Source: an uncultured Ruminococcus sp.
GTDB taxonomy: Bacteria; Bacillota; Clostridia; UBA1212; UBA1255
DNA: 5,113 bases
Assembly: GCA_902782885.1 (NCBI GenBank)
Contig: CACZOW010000282.1
Coordinates: 1-5,113 of the forward strand
Reading direction: 5' to 3'
Every line of letters starts with the position of its first letter. Positions within the stretch are counted from its first letter, which is position 1. A program made the position numbers and the translations under genes. The notes beneath the pieces are model-generated. The model did no database searches and was not told the DNA's origin. It worked only from the letters and a program-made list of their open reading frames with translations. This document shows positions 1-4,690 of the stretch, piece after piece.

Positions 1-786
1 CACCGCGGTCAGCATGCTTACGTCTTTATCCAGTGATTCGGCGTACGGGGCGATCGGTTCCGCCATTGCCCGCAGCTGCCTGAACTCACTCAGCAGCGCC
101 AAAAGTTTGAGGCGCAGGAAGCCGAGCAGCCATTTGCCGCAGGGCGTTTCCGCGAAATCATCGCTTTCATCCGCGCCGAAAGACGTGTACTCCGCTTCGC
201 ATTTATCGATCCATTCCTCAGGATATACCGCGGTCAGGGCGCCCTTCACGATACCAATCACCGCTTCGGCAACGCCGGCGTCCCTGAATATCGTGCCGTA
301 CACATCCATCAGGTTTTTGTATCTGTCCGGATCGGAGGCGCTGAACTTTTCACAGGCGCGCGCGGCAGCCTCTTCCAGCAGAACGGTTTGCTGCGCTTTG
401 TCACATACGCTCCAGGATTCATCGATGCCGCTCTCCCGCACGTTTTCGGAAATCAGGTTTTTGCAGAAGCTGTCTATGGTGCCTATGCTGGCCCTGCGCA
501 GTCGCACCTGCTGATCGTACACCCGCTTGACCGTCGCTTCATCCTTCGCCTGCTCGAGTACGTCGTCCATACGCTGGTAAAGGCGCGACCGCATTTCCTC
601 CGCAGCGGCCTTCGTGTACGTTAGCACCAGCAGGTCGTCAACATTATACGGTTCCGGGCGTTCCATCACCTCGCGGATGATGCGTCTCACCAGCACCGCG
701 GTCTTGCCCGAGCCCGCGCCGGCGGCAACGAGTATATCCGCACCTTCCGCGTCAATTGCCAGTTGTTGGTTAGTCGTCCACTCCAT
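1..786 (-). CDS. addA: AddA helicase-nuclease, N-terminal part (cut by window edge)
   Basis: N-terminal 262 residues of the AddA subunit of the AddAB (RexAB) ATP-dependent helicase-nuclease. This cytoplasmic enzyme processes DNA double-strand ends for RecA-dependent repair, the Gram-positive counterpart of RecBCD. Seen directly: the Q-motif region EWTTNQQLAI at residues 2-11; the Walker A motif AAGAGSGKT at 21-29; superfamily-1 motif Ia LLVLTYTKAAAEEMRSRL at 52-69; and ASIGTIDSFC at 99-108. These match the order in AddA and UvrD-type helicases, and the opening residues resemble AddA more than PcrA. AddA is usually about 1,150-1,250 residues, so Walker B, the later helicase motifs and the C-terminal RecB-like nuclease domain lie outside the window. 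The reading frame is open through base 1. The ATG at 786-784 follows GGTGGAG (797-791) at 4 nt. The gene lies 53 bp downstream of the NagB-like gene. addB, which normally precedes addA, is not there. Confidence 0.93.
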   Translation of the reverse strand, partial: MEWTTNQQLAIDAEGADILVAAGAGSGKTAVLVRRIIREVMERPEPYNVDDLLVLTYTKAAAEEMRSRLYQRMDDVLEQAKDEATVKRVYDQQVRLRRASIGTIDSFCKNLISENVRESGIDESWSVCDKAQQTVLLEEAAARACEKFSASDPDRYKNLMDVYGTIFRDAGVAEAVIGIVKGALTAVYPEEWIDKCEAEYTSFGADESDDFAETPCGKWLLGFLRLKLLALLSEFRQLRAMAEPIAPYAESLDKDVSMLTAV

Positions 787-811
787 ATCGCTCCACCGAT
801 GATCCCTGCCC

Positions 812-830
812 GCGGCGCGCGTTCCGCCGC
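812..830 (-). other. GC-only hairpin in the gap before addA
   Basis: Within the 53-bp gap between the NagB-like stop codon and addA, the minus strand reads GCGGCG, a 7-nt loop GAACGCG, then CGCCGC: a perfect 6-bp all-GC stem. No T-run follows, so it is not a standard Rho-independent terminator. It ends 14 bases before the addA Shine-Dalgarno. It could modulate mRNA stability or readthrough into addA, but in GC-rich DNA a stem this short may be chance. Confidence 0.3.
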
Positions 831-839
831 ACCGTGTTA

Positions 840-1577
840 TTATAGCCTCCGCAGCAGCGATGCCGCTTCGTGCCCCGCAAATACGGTAATATCCCGGCAA
901 TACCGGAGCATCGTCACCGGCCGCTCCGCATCCTCCGGCCCGGTCATGAACAGTTTCAGCCCCAGCGCGCGGTTCTTTCCGGCGCTTAGCAGCACCGTCC
1001 TGCGTGCGCGGGCAATGGTCATTATCCCCGGCACCGCCGCAAAAAGGTTGCTGTCCGGGTCGCCGGCAACGCCGTAATTTTCAATAGAGCCCGTGTCCCT
1101 GTTCATGAACGACACGCCGAATTTCTCAGTCTGGGTGACCACCGCGAGATCCAGCCCGCCGTTGTCCGCGATGGAACGCTCGTAATCCGCGGCAAACCGC
1201 TGCGGCGCGGAGGCGAAGCCTTCCGTGTTCGGGGTGTGGATATTGTCCTCCGGTACGGGCACGTAGCGCAGAAAGTTGTTGCGCAGCACTTCCATACACG
1301 TACCGGCGCCGGGACGCGCAAGCACTTCCTCCAGCAGGAAAACGTGCACGCACGACCAGTCGATGCCGTCTTTCATTGCCAGCGAACGGTATACGCCGGG
1401 CGCAGGCGTGCCGGTACACAGACCGAGCGTGAAACGGCCGTTGTCAACGATGCCCTTTATTATACAGCCAGCGATCATTTCGGACGCGCTCTCGCACAGG
1501 GCTCCGTAGTTTTCGGCGGCGACCAGCTGCAGATACGGTTCGTCTTCGCGCGCTCTTTTACTTAATACCAGTTCCAT
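840..1577 (-). CDS. NagB/6-phosphogluconolactonase-fold protein with degenerate catalytic motifs
   Basis: A 245-residue protein of the glucosamine-6-phosphate deaminase / 6-phosphogluconolactonase superfamily, presumably cytoplasmic. The fold is shown by YLQLVAAENY at residues 15-24 (NagB start-like strand), the phosphate-loop-like LGLCTGTPAPGVYRSL at 51-66 (NagB: LGLATGSTP), VPEDNIHTPN at 108-117, GGLDLAVV at 140-147, and the C-terminal ARARRTVLLSAGKNRALGLK at 189-208, equivalent to the NagB helix-strand ending in KA. Length is close to the usual 240-265. The catalytic motifs are altered: FLLEEV (80-85) stands where NagB has F-x-LDEY, and TEKFGVSFMNR (150-160) stands where NagB has DGHIGFNEP, so the usual Asp, His and Glu are not recognisable. 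It may be a sugar-phosphate-binding or regulatory relative rather than a deaminase. The ATG lies inside the end of the upstream gene (16-bp overlap), with only a weak GGAA before it. The first ~14 residues are an extension relative to NagB, so the start is less certain than the frame. Confidence 0.8.
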   Translation of the reverse strand: MELVLSKRAREDEPYLQLVAAENYGALCESASEMIAGCIIKGIVDNGRFTLGLCTGTPAPGVYRSLAMKDGIDWSCVHVFLLEEVLARPGAGTCMEVLRNNFLRYVPVPEDNIHTPNTEGFASAPQRFAADYERSIADNGGLDLAVVTQTEKFGVSFMNRDTGSIENYGVAGDPDSNLFAAVPGIMTIARARRTVLLSAGKNRALGLKLFMTGPEDAERPVTMLRYCRDITVFAGHEAASLLRRL

Positions 1578-2206
1578 ACATTTTCCGTTGAGCCGCCGCC
1601 CGCTTCAAGCTTCCAGCCGTCCGCTTCCGGGAATGAACGCCCGAGGTCGAACCAGCAGCCCGCGTACTTCTCCGCGCCGGTCTCGGCAGGCACGGTAATA
1701 TACACTTCGCAGCCGGGTTCAAAAACGGCAAGAAGGACCAGGACGCTGCCTTCGGAGTCAACGCAGAGGTCGGCGATCAGATAGTGTTTTGCGTTGTCGT
1801 CTTCCGCGCCGGTCCTGCTGACTTTGAGCACCGTGCCGGGCTCCGGCGAATTCCGGTCAAAAGGTCCGAAGCTGTCAGGCAGCACCGCCACCGCATCCGC
1901 GTATACGCCCCACAGTCCGGCGTCAAAATTGCGCGCGCCGTTCGCAAAATACGCTGCCAGACCGAATTTTTTCAGCGCCTGCCCGTTCACGTTGCCGGCA
2001 ATGTCGTTGCGCGCATAGCCTTCCGGCACGCGGAAACGCTCCGCCACCGTTACGGCGCCGCGGTCAATATATTTCGCCGGATATTTGCGGCTCATGTTTC
2101 CTTTATAGATAAGTACCGCGGTAAAATATATGATGGCAATGGCCAATACCGCGAAGATCACGATCGGCAGCCGCCGCTTCAGTTTGGCCTTCAGTTCGGG
2201 AGTCAT
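1562..2206 (-). CDS. Single-pass membrane-anchored protein, unknown function
   Basis: Predicted 214-residue protein that I cannot assign to a named family. A basic N-terminus (KAKLKRR, residues 6-12) precedes one hydrophobic segment, about residues 13-33, followed by a charged extracytoplasmic-like domain to residue 214. That is the layout of a signal anchor with the bulk outside the membrane (positive-inside rule). RFRVPEGYAR at 57-66 resembles RFNPPAGYER in the preceding DUF4846 protein, hinting at shared ancestry or a shared partner, but the GHAIIVVD block of that protein is absent. Two cysteines (148, 166) and another at 184 lie in the outer domain, and the C-terminus is aromatic (WNWY). 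The ATG at 2206-2204 overlaps the upstream TGA as ATGA and is preceded by GGAGG at 8 nt. This start is preferred over the upstream in-frame ATG at 2302, which would lie inside the DUF4846 gene and lacks such a site. Translational coupling to the upstream gene is likely. Confidence 0.82.
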   Translation of the reverse strand: MTPELKAKLKRRLPIVIFAVLAIAIIYFTAVLIYKGNMSRKYPAKYIDRGAVTVAERFRVPEGYARNDIAGNVNGQALKKFGLAAYFANGARNFDAGLWGVYADAVAVLPDSFGPFDRNSPEPGTVLKVSRTGAEDDNAKHYLIADLCVDSEGSVLVLLAVFEPGCEVYITVPAETGAEKYAGCWFDLGRSFPEADGWKLEAGGGSTENVWNWY

Positions 2207-3276
2207 CGTTTGAACCTCCGGAACGCGTCCAGCGGGTATGTTACGGTCCGGCCGTCTCCCGATATTTTGGAGAACGTGCCGTCCTCGTTGAGCCGGAACC
2301 ATACGGTGTCGTTTTCCCGGTCCTTCAGGACGTAAGTTTCGGTGGAGGGGGTGTTGCCCTCGGCCAGCATGAAGACTTTATCGCCGGTGCTCTTATTGAC
2401 CGCCACGTCCACCACGATGATGGCATGGCCGTCGGTGCCGCCGGTCTGGTCCGCGGTGATGATCAGGCAGTCGCCCACGCGCAGGTCCGCGGAACTGATC
2501 TCCATCATCTGATTTTTAAGGGAATATGTATTGGCGTAAAGGAATACGTTGTCCAGGTAGTACAGGAACGTGCTCAGGGACACGTCGCCGGGAGTGGCTT
2601 TGTCCGAGGCGTACCATTCGAGCGCGCGGCCGTTGGCTTTCACCCGCTTGCCCGTGGTCCAGGTGTCGAAATCCAGCTTAAATACCGGGGTGGTGAAGCA
2701 GTCGAAAGTGATGTATTCGTATTCGGAACGCTGATACCGGTATTCGGCGTACAGCCTTATAATGGCGTCCGCGCACTGCTGCAGGCCGTTCTTGCGGATG
2801 TCCTGATCGAACACGCCTTCCGTAGGCGCGTTGGGATTTTCGGTGCCGTCGGCAAGTTTAGCGGGCGTACCGTAGGAGCGCAGCGGATAGTTGCGCAGGA
2901 ATTCGCCAAAAGAGCCGGGTTCCACGCTCATGCGTTCGTAGCCGGCGGGCGGATTGAAGCGGCTCGAGATCGTCATCTGCTCCGGATTTACCGGATTCAC
3001 CGGCTCGGGGATCGCCGTGGGCAGTTCGTGGACCGACGGTCCCGGTCCCGGCGCCGCGGTGGCGTCCGGTTTGGGCCATTCACCGTTCGCGCTGTAATAA
3101 TCCCGCTGTTCCTGATCCGGCCATTTGCCGTTTTCGATATAGAACTTAAACAAGTGCAGATTCAGGAAGATCGCCAGTGCGCCGACGACCAGCACCGCGG
3201 ACAATATGACCACCAGCAGCAGTTTGCCGCTGCCGCTCTTTTTTCTCTTTCTGGTTTTTTCTTCGTCGTAATACAT
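2203..3276 (-). CDS. Membrane-anchored DUF4846 domain protein
   Basis: A 357-residue protein with a cytoplasmic basic start (KTRKRKK, residues 7-13), one transmembrane anchor at about 19-39, a short repeat-bearing spacer, a Pro/Ala/Gly-rich linker at about 68-98, and a C-terminal domain from about 101. That domain matches what I know of DUF4846: RFNPPAGYER (106-115), FGEFLRNYPLRSYGTP (123-138), LQQCADAIIRLYAEY (165-179), and DLRVGDCLII (264-273) followed by GHAIIVVDVA (283-292). The enzymatic role of the family is not established to my knowledge. The pattern of Cys168 opening a helix, then GD-x-x-I and GHA-x-IVVD, resembles NlpC/P60-type cysteine hydrolases; this is inference. The spacer repeats N-G-x-W-P at 49-53 and 64-68. 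The start is well supported: GGAGGTG sits just upstream of ATG 3276-3274. It lies 40 bp after the DUF624-like gene and overlaps the next gene by 4 bp, so the three probably act together at the envelope. Confidence 0.88.
   Translation of the reverse strand: MYYDEEKTRKRKKSGSGKLLLVVILSAVLVVGALAIFLNLHLFKFYIENGKWPDQEQRDYYSANGEWPKPDATAAPGPGPSVHELPTAIPEPVNPVNPEQMTISSRFNPPAGYERMSVEPGSFGEFLRNYPLRSYGTPAKLADGTENPNAPTEGVFDQDIRKNGLQQCADAIIRLYAEYRYQRSEYEYITFDCFTTPVFKLDFDTWTTGKRVKANGRALEWYASDKATPGDVSLSTFLYYLDNVFLYANTYSLKNQMMEISSADLRVGDCLIITADQTGGTDGHAIIVVDVAVNKSTGDKVFMLAEGNTPSTETYVLKDRENDTVWFRLNEDGTFSKISGDGRTVTYPLDAFRRFKR
2213..2219 (-). promoter_or_regulatory. Ribosome-binding site that fixes the start of the 214-residue protein
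   Basis: GGAGGTT on the minus strand, with GGAGG ending 8 nt before the ATG at 2206-2204. It lies inside the end of the DUF4846 gene. It picks the ATGA-overlap start over the earlier in-frame ATG at 2302 and suggests coupled translation. Confidence 0.85.
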
Positions 3277-3280
3277 ATGG

Positions 3281-3287
3281 CACCTCC
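3281..3287 (-). promoter_or_regulatory. Strong ribosome-binding site of the DUF4846 gene
   Basis: Minus-strand GGAGGTG, four bases before the ATG at 3276-3274 (6 nt counted from GGAGG). A near-perfect Shine-Dalgarno sequence, it indicates efficient independent initiation even though the gene follows the DUF624-like gene by only 40 bp. Confidence 0.85.
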
Positions 3288-3316
3288 GCCGACGCCCAAA
3301 TCATGAAGCCCGGCCT

Positions 3317-4396
3317 TTACAGTCCTGGATATACCCATTTTTCACCGTTTTCGGAAGACGGATCGCTGCCTTCTTCGCTGCCTTCTTCGCTGCCACCGGC
3401 GCTCCCGCCGTCCGGCTCACCGGCGGCATCCGGGGCGTTGTCCGCGCCATCGCCGGCGCCGGCATTGTCCCGTGACCGGTCCGCCTTGGGGTTGTCGATC
3501 ATATATTTTTTAAGTATCGGATATACGTAGAACGTGTGCAGGAACGCCGTAAATGCCAGCCCGATGATCGCGTACAGCAGCAGCGACACGATGAAGGCAA
3601 AATAGCCGTTGATCACCAGCAGCGGCAGCAGCACCATTGCCGCGGTCAATAAAATGATCCCCAGATTCGGCAGCCATTTGATCAGCGCGAAGATCGCGGC
3701 ATTTTTGTACAGCTGCTTCAGCGAGAGCCGGAACGTGACGATCATGGGGTAAATGTACAGGTTCATTGCCAGCAGCATCACGGTGATGAAGATGGCGACC
3801 GCCGCCGAGATGAACAGCAGCCAGTTGGGCATCACTCCGGCCATATTGGAATCTTTCGCGGTACACGCCAGGTAGAACGCCACGGTGATGAGGTCGATCA
3901 CGCCCGCGACGCCGTTGATGAGCATCGCCTGGATGCCGAGCTTCAGATTGCTGCGGGTCTTGGTGATGTAATCGTGCCACACGAACACAGGCTCCCGGCG
4001 CACGAAGCCGCGGATAACGTAGGTCATGCCGGCTCTGAACGGTCCCGCGGAAAATACAGGTATCACGTTGAAGAATATGGTCACGAACGCCAGGCCCATA
4101 AAGTACATGACCTGCGCCGCGGCCGGGTCCGGACTGGCGGCAATGGCCTCCTTCACCGAGATGCCTTTGGACAATGTATAATAAAACGACACCGCGAGCA
4201 TGTATCCGGCGGCGGCAACGGCCGTCGACAGCAAATTGCACACGAAATACAAAAGGCTCAATCCGTTCAGTTTGAACCGCTTGTTCCACGCGATCTCCCA
4301 GAACCGGAAAAACGCCCGCTTTTCAGGCTCGTCCTTCGTGATGTCCGGGCCCTCTTTGCCGTATATCAATCTGTTGAAAAATCCGTTTTTTGCCAC
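3317..4396 (-). CDS. DUF624 (YesL-like) six-pass membrane protein with acidic tail
   Basis: A 359-residue integral membrane protein. The signature FWEIAWNKRFKLNGLSLLYF (residues 32-51) followed by FSAGPFRAGMTYVIRGFVRREPVFVWHDYITKTRSN (115-150) fits the DUF624/YesL family: an FW...K.N entry helix, a GP...A...Y..R block, then an F.W.D.. block. YesL-type proteins often sit beside carbohydrate uptake genes, and their function is not firmly known. Hydrophobic segments at about 44-73, 96-118, 153-178, 192-221, 241-262 and 265-290 suggest six passes. It is longer than the ~200-residue YesL because of extra C-terminal helices and a hydrophilic Asp/Glu/Gly/Ser tail from about 301 to the end, with SEEG repeats. 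The start is GTG at 4396-4394: an in-frame TAA at 4420-4418 excludes anything much longer, and AGAAGG precedes the GTG at 10 nt. It is the first gene after the promoter at 4493-4521, with an approximately 90-nt leader. Confidence 0.83.
   Translation of the reverse strand: MAKNGFFNRLIYGKEGPDITKDEPEKRAFFRFWEIAWNKRFKLNGLSLLYFVCNLLSTAVAAAGYMLAVSFYYTLSKGISVKEAIAASPDPAAAQVMYFMGLAFVTIFFNVIPVFSAGPFRAGMTYVIRGFVRREPVFVWHDYITKTRSNLKLGIQAMLINGVAGVIDLITVAFYLACTAKDSNMAGVMPNWLLFISAAVAIFITVMLLAMNLYIYPMIVTFRLSLKQLYKNAAIFALIKWLPNLGIILLTAAMVLLPLLVINGYFAFIVSLLLYAIIGLAFTAFLHTFYVYPILKKYMIDNPKADRSRDNAGAGDGADNAPDAAGEPDGGSAGGSEEGSEEGSDPSSENGEKWVYPGL
3361..3394. repeat. 12-bp tandem repeat encoding the SEEG tail
   Basis: Two exact copies of TTCTTCGCTGCC (3371-3382 and 3383-3394) preceded by a partial copy ending GATCGCTGCC. 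On the minus strand they encode Gly-Ser-Glu-Glu units in the acidic tail of the DUF624-like protein. The 12-bp period preserves frame, so copy number could vary by slippage without breaking the gene. Confidence 0.7.
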
Positions 4397-4406
4397 CTGT
4401 GTACAA

Positions 4407-4412
4407 CCTTCT
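4407..4412 (-). promoter_or_regulatory. Ribosome-binding site supporting the GTG start
   Basis: Minus-strand AGAAGG, 10 nt before the GTG at 4396-4394. It is the only purine-rich site near an in-frame start codon after the upstream TAA at 4420-4418. Spacing is slightly long, so initiation may be modest. Confidence 0.55.
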
Positions 4413-4492
4413 GCGCGTTACGCTTTTTGTCTGCGCACATCCGCCGGAGACGATCCTTCTTATGCATGCCGCAGCCCGCTTCGCCTCTTTGG

Positions 4493-4521
4493 ATTATACC
4501 ATATACACCGCCGGTTTGCAA
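4493..4521 (-). promoter_or_regulatory. Sigma-A type promoter of the five-gene unit
   Basis: On the minus strand, the -35 box TTGCAA (4521-4516) is separated by exactly 17 bp from a perfect -10 box TATAAT (4498-4493). The -10 is extended by TG at 4501-4500. Transcription should start near 4486, giving an approximately 90-nt leader before the GTG of the DUF624-like gene. The -35 box is flanked by a small inverted repeat, CCGGT at 4511-4515 and ACCGG at 4530-4534, which could be an operator but is short. No other promoter this good was seen before addA. The 23-bp direct repeats begin about 45 bp upstream of the -35 box. Confidence 0.85.
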
Positions 4522-4553
4522 CTTGAGCGACCGGGGGGATTGGGAGTTGATTA

Positions 4554-4690
4554 GGCTTTAGTGCATGGGTAAATGTTGCTTCGCTGCTTGGGTAAATGTC
4601 GATTTAGTGCTTGAGTAAATGTAGCTTCGCTTTTTGGGTAAATGTCGGCTTGTTTCCTGGGTAAATGTCGGTCTGGGTGCCTGAGTTAGC
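4554..4690. repeat. Array of 23-bp direct repeats, core TGGGTAAATGT
   Basis: Five head-to-tail 23-bp units start at 4566, 4589, 4612, 4635 and 4658. The first 11 bases are TG[G/A]GTAAATGT in every unit; the remaining 12 vary. Units 1 and 3 share a GCTTCGCT half, while unit 2 and the flank at 4554-4565 share TTTAGTGC, so the left part alternates as a 46-bp higher-order unit. A degenerate sixth start (TGAGTTAG) at 4682 marks the end of the array. Because 23 is not a multiple of 3, the pattern cycles through all frames, so it is not built as a coding repeat. It could be an iteron-like or operator-like protein-binding array upstream of the promoter, or decaying satellite DNA. The evenly spaced conserved half is the only functional hint. 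Confidence 0.85.

Noticed and set aside
14..624. Plus-strand frames at the left end
   Set aside because: They lie opposite the addA helicase motifs, which are unambiguous on the minus strand.
2425..3306. 293-residue plus-strand open frame opposite the DUF4846 gene
   Set aside because: It is a long antisense shadow of a GC-rich gene. Its product is Arg/Gly/Val-rich without recognisable domains, and the minus strand has clear family motifs and ribosome-binding sites.
4366..4467. 33-residue basic leader peptide (MHKKDRLRRM...) between the promoter and the DUF624-like gene
   Set aside because: It lies on the transcript and overlaps the GTG start, which would be typical of a coupled leader, but no Shine-Dalgarno sequence is suitably spaced before its ATG and the composition gives no attenuation signal.
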